From contig NC_066601.1 of NCBI RefSeq assembly GCF_905475345.1, positions 4,195,501-4,259,500 on the forward strand: a stretch of DNA of 64,000 nucleotides, written 5' to 3'. Origin of the DNA: Vespula vulgaris. Taxonomy: Eukaryota; Arthropoda; Insecta; Hymenoptera; Vespidae. Made by a program: the position numbers and the translations under genes. Below, in pieces: positions 13,191 through 25,683 of this stretch (within the stretch, counting starts at the first letter, position 1; every line of letters begins with the position of its first letter). The notes under the pieces are model-generated. The model was not told where the DNA came from and ran no database searches. It worked only from the letters and a program-made list of their open reading frames with translations.

Positions 13191-13767
13191 TTAATCAGCT
13201 TTCTTAGGTGCACGTGTCTTTTTAGCTGGTAAAGGTTTCTGTGATCTCAATACTGCACTTGCACGACGTAAGGCAACCTAATCAATGATGGTAATTATAT
13301 AGTAGAAAATCTATTAAAAAAAACTGCATATATTCATTTAAATTTACCTTGGTAAGGTCTACACGATATTTATTTGCTTTAAGCAATCTCCGTAATTTAT
13401 ACAAAGACCGACGAGCTCCACTTTTCATTGTACTTCTAACAGTAGCTTTTGCTGGCTTAGTAATTTTATTTGCTTTTTTATAAACAACTGTGAATCCCTT
13501 CTTATCAGGAGTATCTACTATGCCAACACTTTTTCTATGAACCAAACCAGAGTAACGGTAACTACTGAGATTGGTTAAGTTGCTAGGTTCCTAAAATATT
13601 GTGCGATAGCAGTTTATATCAATAACTTATAATATTTTATCGTAAAAAGCTGTGAAATAGATTAAATTAATTTTACAAACCGTGGAAAAAGGTTTGTTGA
13701 TATTACGCTTCTTTAAAAGAAACGCATTATTATTGCGAATTATCATCCAGTTTAGATGCGACGACAT
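13191..13767 (-). CDS. RpL28: 60S ribosomal protein L28 (eL28)
   Basis: Component of the large cytosolic ribosomal subunit. Coding exons on the minus strand are 13681-13767, 13348-13590 and 13191-13277; together they give 138 residues, the normal length for insect L28. The start region reads MSSHLNWMIIRNNNAFLLKK, followed by the family's SSYRYSGLVHRK and PDKKGFTVVYKK segments, the RRSLYKL basic helix and the VALRRASAVLRSQKP block. It ends in a lysine-rich tail. All junctions have GT/AG ends and phase 0. A poly(A) signal AATAAA follows the stop codon (13171-13180 region). The leader is split: a non-coding exon at about 14149-14190 has a pyrimidine tract typical of ribosomal-protein genes and ends in a GGTGAGTAC donor. 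The frame open at the end of exon 2 (13282-13347) is intron. Confidence 0.97.
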
Positions 13768-13839
13768 TTTGAAATCTTCTGTAATAATAAATATTAAAAT
13801 CACCTAGGTTAAAATATATTCGAACAATTCTAAATTACA

Positions 13840-14079
13840 TTAACCTTTCTAAAGATGAAGGAATACGAAAATACGAGGCGCATAGATCGAACGAATGAAA
13901 ATGTAACGCATCGATAAAATTCTAATTAATAATATAACGCAAATTAAGTATTATACATTAACTTTCCTAACAAGCGAAGGAATGCGAAAATACGATGCGC
14001 ATAGATCGAACGAATGAAAATGTGACGTGTCGATAAAATTCTAATTAATATAACGCAAATTAAATATTATACAATTAGG
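13840..14079. repeat. Tandem duplication (about 118 bp x 2) in the RpL28 leader intron
   Basis: Two adjacent copies, about 13840-13957 and 13958-14079, share the run of 20 bases gcgcatagatcgaacgaatg and similar flanks (TTAAC-start, GAAAATACGA, ATCGATAAAATTCTAATTAAT). They differ by scattered substitutions and a small deletion. They lie wholly inside the first intron of RpL28. I see no snoRNA boxes in them. Confidence 0.75.
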
Positions 14080-14148
14080 TATAATTTGCACAATCAGAAA
14101 ATAAAGAATAATACAGAAAATATGTGTAAAATTCGAACATGTACTCAC

Positions 14149-14190
14149 CACGTGCGTCGTCACTGAGAACCCACAAGAAAGAACCTTTCA
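14149..14190 (-). promoter_or_regulatory. RpL28 non-coding first exon and start region
   Basis: The minus strand carries a TTCTTTC-type pyrimidine tract (about 14176-14190) where transcripts of ribosomal-protein genes usually begin, then about 35 nt ending in a strong donor TG|GTGAGTAC at 14148-14147. ATGGCG motifs lie just upstream (about 14192-14215). The transcription start is inferred from the pyrimidine tract. Confidence 0.6.
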
Positions 14191-14478
14191 ATATGGCGAC
14201 AGATATGGCGCTAGTATCTTCGATAACAAAGATAGTAGACATAGATATCTACATACTAAACTAACTTACGACCTATCGCAGCGCCACCTACTGCACAAAT
14301 TATCAATCTAGATTTTTCAATTCCTAGACTAGATTCCTTAACACACAGTTCATAGACTATGTGTAATTCATACTATATGGAATTCATAAACTGATGAGTA
14401 CTCTGTCCCATATATATATATATATATATATTCTAAAAGCAAAATTATACAGAATAAATAAAATGTTAATACATTTTG

Positions 14479-15907
14479 TTACTTCTTATCCAAAGATTTA
14501 ATATAAACAATTTCGACAGGCATTGGCGCTATATGGCCTTCTGTACTATCGAAATTATGAACTATAACCTTCTTTACTTCGAGATCAAAAAATATGATTC
14601 TGTTCTTTACAGGTGATATTTCTTCGAATTCGGCGATTGTCATATTTGTTTTATCAATTATTTGTTTTTCTGTTAAACTAGGATTTTTAGGATACATACA
14701 ATCTCCTGGTAAGACGTGCATTTTTCCATCTCTTAACAACACTCTGATCTGTTAAGAGAATTATATATTGCATTATTATTACATCATGATTGTAAGTGTT
14801 AAATTGATTTCATACCGGTAAATATAATTCTACTCCAAGTTTACTCCTCTCTATTGCAAAATCCAATAAATTTTCCAAGCACTCATACTTGACAATTCTT
14901 GAAATTTCATAATGTTGTGGAGGAGCCATCATCATATCTGTAGCTGCACATATATTGTTTGGTGTATCCCACTAAATATAAAATTTAATAACAATTTGCT
15001 AATAATAGTACTACAATTGTAATCTATAAACTAAAAAATATTTTACTTTTATGTCTTCCATTTCAATAGTTTCATAATTAGAATATGGTATCAATGGCAT
15101 ACAAGCCATATAAAAAATAGTATCATAACGTTTCGTAGTAAAATATGTTGGAGTTAACCAATTGCTCCATTCATGTAAAGACCATAAATCAGGATAACAC
15201 TTTAATTTTTCACACATTGTATAGAATTCTGTAGCATCATCGTGTACTTTAGTTTGCCAATTTTGTACATCCTCTTCGGGAACTAAACAAATAATATGAT
15301 GTATTTGTTTTTTTAGAAAACTATATTACATTCTAACTATACTATTAATTTTATAAACGAACTAAAAAATAAGTATGTAATAAAAAAGCATTACTTGATA
15401 GAACATGGGCCCAATTAGAAAGAATACCATCTCTTTTAACTTGTTTACAAAGCAAAATACCACATTCTTCAAACGTTTCACGAATTGCAGTGATACGTAG
15501 AGAGATCTCTTTTGGCAATTCGTTCGATTTTGATTGAAATATTTGTGGACGTAAATTAGTATTGGGGAATAAGGAATTAAAGCTGTTGGTATCAAAACCA
15601 AAGGTACGAAATAAATTGTGCCATTTTAAATCTGCATCAGCTGGATGTACGACTCCTCCAGGAAATACATACGATTCCGGATAAAAACTCGAATTTCGAT
15701 GACGTTTCAAACATAGTAATTTGTAATTATACTGAAACTACATAATTATAATATTAATAATATACATTGTTAAAAGTTTATCGCTATAAATCGCAGATAA
15801 TTTATTTAATTGTTCGAACTTACGACTAAAGATGGCAAGGCCCTATTATATTTTTGTCTATGTCGTGCGGCTAAAATCAAACTTGCCGATTCTTTCCAAC
15901 CTTTCAT
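14479..15907 (-). CDS. NUDT19: Nudix hydrolase, NUDT19 family (acyl-CoA diphosphatase-like)
   Basis: NUDT19 proteins hydrolyse CoA and acyl-CoA esters to phosphopantetheine products and 3',5'-ADP, in peroxisomes or mitochondria. Exons on the minus strand: 15824-15907, 15395-15731, 15047-15282, 14816-14971, 14479-14748. They sum to 1083 nt, 360 residues, close to the 375 of human NUDT19, and all phases agree. The Nudix signature is split as in this family: FPGG at residues 51-54, then a long insertion, then RETFEECG at 112-119 carrying the metal-binding glutamates. The conserved WSNWLTP segment and a C-terminal domain follow. The C terminus ends SLDKK, so I see no peroxisomal SKL-type signal; localisation is open. 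The start codon gives MKGWKESASLIL. Confidence 0.92.
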
Positions 15908-16120
15908 CTTTCTATATTTATTAATATCTTTTCTTTATGACCTTAAATATCACAAACGGATTTTTCACCAGAAATTAAACGAAAAAATAATTTCATAACC
16001 TTTACGCTATCATAAGAAATACGATAAATATCGATATTTATCGAGGAATAATAATCGATATAAACATATTATACAGTAAATATTCAAAATGTAATATTCC
16101 AATGCGCATTTATAATACGG

Positions 16121-16122
<2 letters not shown>

Positions 16123-16179
<57 letters not shown>
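16123..16179. repeat. (AT)n microsatellite
   Basis: An uninterrupted AT dinucleotide run of about 55 bases between NUDT19 and SDHAF3. Confidence 0.97.
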
Positions 16180-16180
<1 letters not shown>

Positions 16181-16378
16181 CGTTCTAAAATCCAGATTAA
16201 AAGAAAAAAATATAGTAAACATTTATGATAAACAAGAGTTATGACTAAAAAGATAGAATCTTTTACTATAATTTTCTCAGACCAAATCAATTTTGTACAT
16301 CTTATTTCAATTAAGTATTGATATTTAAAAATATCTGAAGTTTGTACCTTCTTTACTTTACATTTATAAACATTGAAC

Positions 16379-16927
16379 CTATGATTTATTGAATTTATTT
16401 TCAGATTTTCCTGTTGCAGCTACCATTAATTCATATAATTGATGTAATTGTTCATCCCTTAGTTTATCAAAATCTTCTTCCTTTAAACTCTTTCCTATTG
16501 GTTCTGATGTCTTTGGCCCTCGCAATCCAAGTTGCTTAGCTAACGACAATGCATAATCCTGTACATTAAGTAGTTATATAAATATATATATATTTTTTTT
16601 TAAGATATTACTAACAATCAAGACAATAATAAACAATTTAATATGGACGATTATTTATATATAGGTCGTTTAATTACTTAAATATTATGTTATTATAATA
16701 TCATTACCATCTATAGTTACTTAAATATTATGTTATTATAATAAGGTTACCGTCCATTCATTTAAAAAAATATGCGATTCAGTAGGATTGCATGTTTTGT
16801 GTCTCCTAAATTCATCATGAACATATTCGTTTCCAAGAGATTGGATTTCTACTGGTAAACCACGATGTAACCTTAAAATCATTTTATATAACATTCGTAC
16901 ACGTTGCACATGTGTGAGCACTACCAT
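16379..16927 (-). CDS. Sdhaf3: Succinate dehydrogenase assembly factor 3 (SDHAF3/ACN9), LYR-type protein
   Basis: A small mitochondrial-matrix chaperone that helps mature the iron-sulfur subunit of complex II. Two exons on the minus strand, 16751-16927 and 16379-16558, joined in phase 0, give 118 residues, the usual size. The N-terminal LYR-type motif appears as VRMLYKMILRLHRGLP (residues 10-25, with LYK in place of LYR). It is followed by the family's LGNEYVHDEFRRHK block and, in exon 2, the LRDEQLHQLYELM helix. The residues after TVT in the open frame at exon 1's end are intron (donor GTAACC). It sits head-to-tail between CDO1 and NUDT19, all on the same strand but with separate intergenic gaps. 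Confidence 0.93.
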
Positions 16928-17460
16928 AGTTGGTTAAATAAATAAAAAATTATATGCATTTATGATTTGGCTGTCCAATGACTATAAAGCTTTAAAAAGT
17001 CTACTTTTTTACGTTTAAACGACTACAAAACTACGTTGTCTTTAAAGAATCAATAGCACTGAAAACGAAGCACAATGACGCTTTAAATATGGCATCTAAT
17101 AGCGGCTAATTTAAACTGTTAACATGTCTACTTCGCGCATTATTATTTATTAAATCGTAATATTGTAATGATAAGAACGATGATTAATCATATTTTGAGA
17201 AGGTTGCTAGTTTACAACGATGATAATTTTTATATTTTAACTTTATTTTACATAAGATACGAATGGACTATAAAAAGTCAATACACGTATATTCTATACT
17301 ATTATTTATATATGTACATAGTTTATATAAATTATATTAAGTACTTGCAAAGTACTTTCTAATAATTGCAAATCTTGAATATATTCGATATTCAGATATT
17401 TTCTTATTAATAATTTTGAAGTTACATTGGTCCCATACGATAACCGTAAATTTTGATATA

Positions 17461-20143
17461 TTAATTGTCTTCGGGATCTCGAGTATTTTGAATTTCCTGT
17501 GAATATAAAAAAGAAATAATTATATAAGATTTGATATTAATATAAATAATAGATCTGAAATAATTTTATATGATTTTACCCGGTTTCGTTTTTCTCCGTA
17601 CTTAGACCAAAACGTTACCGTACACGCACTTCTACGTCCGGTTTGTTTATTAAAAACAGAACACGTTGAAAATGGTGGAGAATAGAGGTGTAACGATACA
17701 GCAGGATTCACAGTACTCGGATTTTCAACCCGATGCAATCCCAAAGAATCTTAAAGATTAGGAATAATTAATTTTTTAATCCTTTTCTTTGAGAAATAAA
17801 AAATATCTTATACCATTGATGTAACAGATATCGTTGAGACCGAGTGTATTCCTCTCTAATTCTTTCAATTCGTTCTCGGATTCTTTCGTCGTATCATTAT
17901 TTTCCAAGATGGAAGGCCATTCGTACCGTGTCTTCATCGAGAAGATAAACACTTATTAACTTATTATATTGAAATACGAAAAAACAAGGCGAACATAATT
18001 CATAAACTCGATGCGTCGATTAAGAGAGTTCGTGAAAAATAACATTATTGAATAATGTGGTCATTGACCACGTTGATGATAAAATTGCATTATATTAAAT
18101 GAGTTTCAAAATAAATGATACGATATAGAAAAGAAAAAGATTAATAAGTACAGAAGTATATCGAGTTAAAATAAAAAATAAAAAAAAAAAAATCACCTCG
18201 CAAAGTTCTCCTTGAAGAACCTTCATAACACAGTGCGCGTTTGCGTGATCGTGAATAGCTGATCCATGACCTTCGCCCCAACATAACACCATAAGATTGA
18301 ACCTTCCATTTCCTTCATCGACCAAATTCCTTGTATACCTACGGATAAAGCGTTCACCTAAATTAGAAACGTTCTAACAAAGCTATTTTTATAGAACAGG
18401 AAGAGAAAAGCTTCACCAGATAAGTCTTTATTGTCAGCTGTGCGTTTGCTCGCGATTACTCACTGAAATTTATTCTTAATATTCTTATTTTCAAATTCAA
18501 TGGTATCGTGTTAAGAACATAATATACTTATAAGGTATTTTTTCCTCTTTTCAATATCGCACACATATCATCTTACAGGTCTCGGAATTTACGAAATCGT
18601 TTACCGACAAGGCGTTGCAGTTAAAGAAATTATCATATTTTCTTCGTAATACTTTTCGTACTCTACAGTATTTCGACTGGATGTCAAAGAACCGATGTTC
18701 TGGATCGTATAGAATGTCTACAGGGAAGGGGCCATACGTGGAAAGTATGGGTAACGAGCCATTCACCGGATAAGTGCTTTTACAGTGATATACCTACATG
18801 GAGAGCGTGTACAATTTAGCAAATTCGTAACTATGACTTTCTCCAATACTAATCTACTATTAAAGTGAAACGGTATGATATAGATAAAGATAATAAGTTT
18901 TGATTAAAAATATTTTATGTTTTTTTGTTATGTGCTAATATATATATATATATTGGCTATTTTATGCAATATTAATATTATGCGATAGTTCTTATTAAAA
19001 CTTTATCATTCCTACATGAAAAAACATATGTCTCGATATCGTATATTTTTTTTAGATATAAACATACATCTACATAGAGATAGATAGTTATTGGCTTAAA
19101 ATTTTTCTAATTCATTGACAAGGTCTTCGATGTAACATTCTAGAAGATTCTACATTATTTCCCGCTTAGTACAAATAAATTTATTATTCGTACCGAATGT
19201 TTTTACACACACATCGCGGGTGTAGTAAACGCATGTAACTATTTCATAACATTTCGTTTTTCCCCATCAATCACAGGCAAGATAGTGGTCCACGACTTAC
19301 GTCCATCCCTTATCGCTGATCTCTTCATTTCGTTTGATTATTCATTTCTCAAATACGCGATAACAGTTACATGTGATTACTGATTATTTTGCAAAACAGA
19401 GAATGAAATGGAAACGAAAACATGAGACAAGAGAGAAACGAAATAAAGAGGAAAACTCGATAACCTCGTTATGACCTTTGTCGTATATTATATTACATTT
19501 GACCATATCATTGAAAACATTTGTTTATATATTGTGAAAAAGATATATTTATAAAATAATAAACAAATATTTCAATGATAGATGAGCATACATACGATCA
19601 TTCGCGAATGTACATTTATGTAAATGCTTTATAAAATTCTCTGTAATCTTTATATAATAATTTCTTTTCTTTTTTTTTTTTACACAGCTTGACCCATCGA
19701 CACTTAACATGATTACGATTTCATCACGCGTTCTTTTTAAATAAAGAATAACGTTTTCAATTTTATTGAAAAATGCAGTCTTTCAAACTCGTTATCGAAA
19801 GCTATGTTAATGATCACATAGGAAAACAAGGTATCGATTGATGTAGTATGCAATTTAAGACTCTTGCTTTCAATCGATAAACTATATGTAGTTGATCGAA
19901 TGTCTATAGTCACCTATATCTGTCAAACTTTGCGTATTTCTTCCACTCCAATGGATTGCTCTTATACGATTCCATTAAGTCTTGAACGTGGTCGATGTCC
20001 ACGTGGTCGGTCTTGAAAGCATCGTGTAACGCATCGATGAGTTCTCGAAGTGTAGAAACCTTTTCGTGTCGAAAATTTTCTCCCCCTAAACTTTTCCCAC
20101 GACAGGGCTCGTATAATCGAGATTCACGATTACAAACGTCCAT
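17461..20143 (-). CDS. CDO1: Cysteine dioxygenase type 1
   Basis: A cytosolic non-haem iron enzyme that oxidises L-cysteine to cysteine sulfinate, the first step of cysteine catabolism to taurine and sulfate. Minus-strand exons: 19914-20143, 18197-18338, 17814-17931, 17580-17749, 17461-17496. They total 696 nt, 231 residues, with all phases matching. The three iron ligands are visible: H106 and H108 in IHDHANAHC, and H169 in GLHRVEN. Cys113 and Tyr186 (HLYSPPF) are the pair that forms the thioether cofactor in the mammalian enzyme; both are kept. Compared with the 200-residue human protein there is an extra N-terminal stretch of about 20 residues and an insertion of about 9 between Cys113 and His169, an acidic stretch encoded in exon 3. 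The last exon is only 36 nt, coding a hydrophilic tail. Confidence 0.96.
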
Positions 20144-21502
20144 TTTTCATGTAATATTTTATCTCCTTTCGAGAATTACAAACGCGTTTTCAAATTCAAT
20201 TTGATTTTTCAGAACAATTATCAATAACTTATTCTAATACTTCAAAACACTTGTTACTTGTATGGATATTATTTATCAGATTGATTTTTCACGAAAATAC
20301 AAGAGAAAGAAAAACGATTATAACCGATCGTTCAGATTGCACGACGAACACTGTCTAATGCGTATCACTACTACGGCTTTTACTCGTCTACGGCTTGTAC
20401 CGGTCTAGTACAACTCGACTACAGCATCTTATATGCAGCATAAGATGCTCCCTACTCCGCAGCCTGTAACGCAAAGTTGCATGGAATTTTCTTTAAAAGA
20501 TCGCTCTCCGCATTTGTTATGGATATTTTCGACAAAACAGTTTCAACACAATATGGTTATCCTTTACTTTGATGCGATTCTTAAATATATGACAAGTTTT
20601 TATTTGTTTCCTAAAAATTACAACTCGTATAACAAATTAATAAAGTTGCATGTGACATTGCAACAACTATCTTTATAAGAATCGCTTCTCGATACACTTT
20701 TAAGTTAATTTTAATAAAACATTTGTAGTTTTCTTTTTCTTCTTTTTTAAACAAAACTCGAGATGTATGTGTTTACCTTTGTTCCGCTATTCACACGACG
20801 AAAATCATTAGTGTCGCTAAATTTATGTTCCAACTCGTTTACGGTAATTTTGCTACAGTTATTGCAGTGTTCCTCAACTTATGAGTACGTCGACTAGATT
20901 TTAACTCCTCTGAAATATGTTTGATAAGACTATCTGTTTCTACGCAACACGGAAATGTCGCGTAATAAATTTCACCAACAATTTTCTTATAGATAGTGTC
21001 AGATGTCTCAAATGAGATTTATTAGTATGTATGTTTTTATCATAATACGTAGAACAATATTGAATGACCAATTCTTTTTAATTGTGATAATATCTACTAT
21101 ATTTATAAATTATGACGAAATTATTGTAATATTTGTTTATAATACAATATGTACGTAAAAACATTTCACAGTAAAACATGCGATAGGCTAATAAATTTTA
21201 TATGCTAAGAAATAATTCATAACTGATTGCTGCATGATGTAAACAACGATTCGTTACGTATTTGTAACTTTTTGGAAAAAAAATTGACATTAATACGTAC
21301 TAGTATGAGAAATGCGATAAAATATTTTGTTATTCTGAAAGTGTCTAGGCTAGTATTACACTCAATGAGTTTCTTATCTCTGTACATATTTTCTTGTTTT
21401 CTCTTTTTTTTTTTTTACGAACGATTTTTATAACTTTACTATCATTTAGTTAGCGGACAGATGCAGATTTTACTCTCGACTACAAAATACCTTCTCTTCG
21501 TT
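20144..21502. other. Intergenic region between CDO1 and the sneaky-like gene
   Basis: No exon is supported here. On the minus strand a TATAAG at about 20428-20433 lies in the right area to be the CDO1 core promoter, but I do not see a clear initiator. The rest is AT-rich sequence with short chance frames. Confidence 0.4.
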
Positions 21503-24500
21503 TTACTTCCGAGCATCATTGAATGCCTTTCCACATGCCTTAGTTTCCTTCTCTTTTGCACGGCACGGTGAATCACCACACTTGCATGACCTTGATTTGT
21601 TAAATTCCCTTGCACTGATACAGCTGTAAAAAGTTATTATGAATCGATACAATGAAAGTTGTTTTTTTTCTAATTGGTAATCTTTACAATTTAAAAAAAG
21701 GAAAACATTATACCGTGCTATCGTACGTCAAGTTATTTTTAAACATTTGACTTAACTTACGTGCAGGGACAACTTTTGCAATAATAACATTTTGCCCGTG
21801 GTCTCCTTATAGTTATTTTTCCTTTTTTACATCTACAAGGTAATGCTTTACAATAACAGCAAATACGAGAAAAAGGCATCGTTCTTCGTTGAATGTTCCT
21901 GTCTGGACTTCGACCGCATCTGTGACTGGTACAAGATTTTCCTCTCACGTACTCTACTTCCGGACTTCTTGATCTTTGTCTTAGTTTTGAATTATGATAT
22001 ATATACATGTATATTTATATTTTGGAAAGAGATATCATCATTATTCCAGTATGCAAGGAGTTGAGAAAAAATATATAAATATTCTACCTGACATAACACC
22101 TCCCCTTCCTTTCGTCATCTTCCACGTTTTTAGCACCTCTGCAACAACAAGGAGTCATTTTACATCTTTCACAACACACAGAATCACTTATTTTTTGTTG
22201 AAGTTCGCTCATCACATCCGAAAAAATACTCAATCGTTGATAAGGTAGATCGTTAAAACAATAAGCTTTATGCGTTTCATGACAGCAACATTCATCAAGG
22301 GAATCCGATCGAAAGGCATCGAAATTTCTTGAAAAATATCGTCTTACTTCCGCTTTAGGTTTCCAAGCCGTAACACATATCTTTTGATCACCGTCACAAT
22401 CAGTGACGATGGGTCTACCATTGTAAAATTCACGACATTTACAGACGTCGAAGGAGAGATTGCAATAAGAACATTTACGAATCGGTGCTCTACAAATACA
22501 TTTATCTTTAGGATATTCGCAATAAACACAAATGGTCTCGTTACATGCGCGTTGATATTTTGGAATGCAATGATCAACGCAGGTTGTTTTACAACAACAC
22601 TTGTCCTTTGGTTTGTGACAATCGAGACACAGTACATCATACCTGTATCATACAATTGAAATTATTACATTCTTAAGTTTGTTACTTAATATTGTTATTA
22701 CCTATAGAAACTTCCGGTTTGACAAAACTCGTCACATGTTTTCGGTTTGTCGCACTCGCAATTATCCACTACAATAGGATGGCACTCGCATGCGGGAGGA
22801 TGACCTTTTGAAAAAGAAAAGAGATGCATATTGTTTGAAATAAATTTCAAAGGAATACAGATCTTAAGCTATTCCTTACATTCACAGATACAATCTACAA
22901 CAGGTAGACAACAGTAACAGCATCTGCTTATCGTGGGTTTCGAGCATTTCTTCTCGTAAGAATAACTATCGGCTTGACAACCAAGATTTTCCGGTTCTCC
23001 TTTAAATATCGTTATCTTAGTACAGTCTTCTTCGAAATCGCCTGTCGCATCTTTACTCTTTAACAATTCACTTTTCTCTTTCGTATCTTTAACGCGTTCA
23101 ACTTTTTTCGTATCTCCCGTCTTTTTTATATAACTTATTTCTTCCGATTTCGACGTTTTCTTATGTGCCAACATAGTTTGTAATTTCGTTTTCGGCCGTT
23201 TACTTGAACTTCCAGTTACCTTACATCCGTCTAACGTTTCTTCCTGTTTTCTTTGTTCGATTTCTTGCAAACAATCGGGACTTCTAATCTTCTCTTTTTC
23301 ATCTAGTAAAGACAAGAAACGAGTATTTTATATTTAGGTATGAAGATCTCTTTAGAAGAAGAAAAAAAAAAAAATGCTCAACAATGTTTTAAATACCTGG
23401 ACAACATATTTCGATTTTAGATTTGGTACTTTGAACTGGTTTCGTCCGACAATTCGTTCGATTATCTTTGTCACACATTTTGCTCGGCTTCACTATATTT
23501 ATTGCCTTTTTAATGGATCGACCGAAGAACGTACACCTAGATTTCTTCTCCGATAAGCTCTTTTGTTTCTGTCCCTCTTTTACACATTTTTTGGCGGACG
23601 TTTCTGGACATTCAACTTTTAGATTCTTATCTACCTCGGTACAAACTTGCTTCGGCGAGCTACTACTTTTTTCTGAGGAAGAAACAACTTTGATTGTTGA
23701 TTTTTTTGTAGCAGGATTTATCTTCTGTACGGATGATATTTTCATGTGTGTTTTTGAAACATCTTTTCGCTTTTTGTGTAAACATTTCGAAGATGTTTTC
23801 TTTTTCGTTTCTATTATATCTTCATCCTTCAGCTCGGTTTTCGAAGTTGTCATTGTCTGCACATTACAATTATCTACAGATTTATGAATCCTACAATCCG
23901 GGCCGTTTAATGTTTCTTCGTTAAAAATATCTGCACACGTCGCATGTTGCATCGGATCTTCTATTTCGTCCTCTTCTAAGATACAAGAACATCTCGACCA
24001 CTTGCGACATAATCCTCTTGCATGGAGAACATCAAACGAGCTTCTTCTTTTAATTGGTCGAAATCTTGGTCGTTTTTTACAACAGCATTTGTGCACACCA
24101 CCGTAATAGCCACAACGATGATCCATAGATCGGCTCAACGAATCTTGACAACGTGAACGTGGTCTTCTCGTACAAACGGATCTCTGCACGCAAGAATCAC
24201 CTGCCTCGTCATAAGCAGGACATTTGTGATAAATCGTTGCGGCACAGGGACTCTCGAATTTATCGCTACAAATCGTGAATCTGGGTTTTAAGCACGACAA
24301 GTCATGATGAACGTCGATGTAACTCGATGCTGTGCCTTGACAACAACAACCATCTCTCGTGGAAGAAGTAGAGGACATCATGCTGTCAATGTCCATGCTT
24401 CTACATGACTCACAACTCGAAAATTCGGAATGATCGTCCATCTCCAACGAATCGTCGTACTTTCTATCGCAGCAAGTGCCATTACTTTCGTCGCTCTGAA

Positions 24501-25683
24501 CGGCGCATGGTGTATCTCCCATCGAGAAACAATTATCCAATTTTCCTTCTTCCAAAGGTTGACACCTTGTTTCTACATTACTCACGACTTTGGCAGATGA
24601 TATACTGGTGGATGTTCGTGCGCACGACGAGTCCGTGCGTTCGGTTGTCGTTTCGGAACTCGATTCTGTGCAGGATTGAGACTTTTGTTTTTGTTTTTCT
24701 TTGCGCTAAGAACAATATATATTTACATAGTAATACCTAAAAACTACTTAACAACGATAGTGCAAAGATATTTACCTGATTCTCGCTAGCTTCCGAACAT
24801 ATATAAATGTTAACATTTCCGGTCATTCGGCGATTATCCGTTTGTACATTTTCTGGCAATTTACAACGCTTTTTCTCTTTCGCCGGACAAACTTCTTTTA
24901 CATTAGGACATAGCGGGATAGGTCCCTTACATCTTTTCATACAGGACGCTCGCTTGTCATATTTTCTCGGATAATCGCATGGATAACAACGGGTTCTCCC
25001 TAAGCATCTACTATCGTCATTGCCCCTTACTGTATCCTTTAACAAGAAAGATCTGTCGATAGTTCGTATTTTTCGTCCATTGGAAGGATTGACTTTTTGT
25101 CATCCTACGATCGTAAAAATTCGGATATTATTTTAATAATAGAAAGATAATTGGGAAAAGATCAAGTAACGTTCCGAGAATAAAAATTGGAATTTCACAT
25201 ACAGAAATGTACGCTAACGATTCTATAGATTATCGTGGATACTTGCATCTTAAATACCATTGCACACTGCTTTATTAATGTTTCCATAGCTTCTTTGACC
25301 GAATAGTTTATCATCTCGGTTAGTTTCGACGGAGCAACTTCTTTGTCAGATACTTCCGACGTGCAGTTTTGTTTAGAACAAGTCCTCGATTTACAAACTT
25401 CTTCGGAATAATGTTTTCTTGCAATACTATCTTTGCTCTCTTTTCTTGGAGAACATAATATCGAGCCGCTCCCTTTCCTTCCTTTACCTAGTTGCAATTT
25501 CGATTCGTCTCGCGTCTTCGTTTCTTCAAAAACGGGTATCGAAGTCGATCTTTCTTGATGCTTCTCCGATTTAACAACGCATTTCGATTTCGAAGAGGAA
25601 GCTTTAACTTTCTTATTTTCCGGGTCGTCGGATTTCGGTGAGTGTTTACAAAGTATCCTTCCCAATTTAAACATTTTCTTATC
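21503..25683 (-). other. Cysteine-rich C-terminal region of the sneaky-like gene (possible separate gene)
   Basis: Eight exons (25203-25683 to 21503-21623) encode about 1,170 residues of unrecognised protein. The first part is lysine/serine-rich; the second is rich in cysteine. A motif of the form CxxC, 1-9 residues, CxC recurs: CLDC-CCC and CVYC-CIC and CSYC-CKC and CERC-CCC in exon 22088-22642, CCYC-CRC and CYYC-CPC in exon 21761-21979, and CCYC-CEC at the end of exon 22880-23302. Such pairs could bind zinc or form disulfide cross-links. An internal ATG at 25672-25674 could start a separate 1,172-residue protein. However, the upstream exon joins this one through a clean 54-nt intron (25684-25737, GTATGT donor), so I favour one gene. 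Confidence 0.65.

Noticed and set aside
13840..14079. Duplicated leader-intron sequence of RpL28 as a pair of snoRNAs
   Set aside because: No C/D boxes or H/ACA boxes at the expected positions.
16084..16290. Minus-strand frame across the AT microsatellite
   Set aside because: It translates the dinucleotide repeat as alternating Tyr-Ile.
18551..18766. 71-codon minus-strand frame inside CDO1 intron 1
   Set aside because: CDO1 exons join completely in phase without it, and it starts at a GTG, not an ATG.
22344..22655. Minus-strand frame of 103 codons and the plus-strand frame of 91 codons opposite it
   Set aside because: The true exon 22088-22642 is read in a different minus-strand frame, which connects in phase on both sides and is cysteine-rich like its neighbours.
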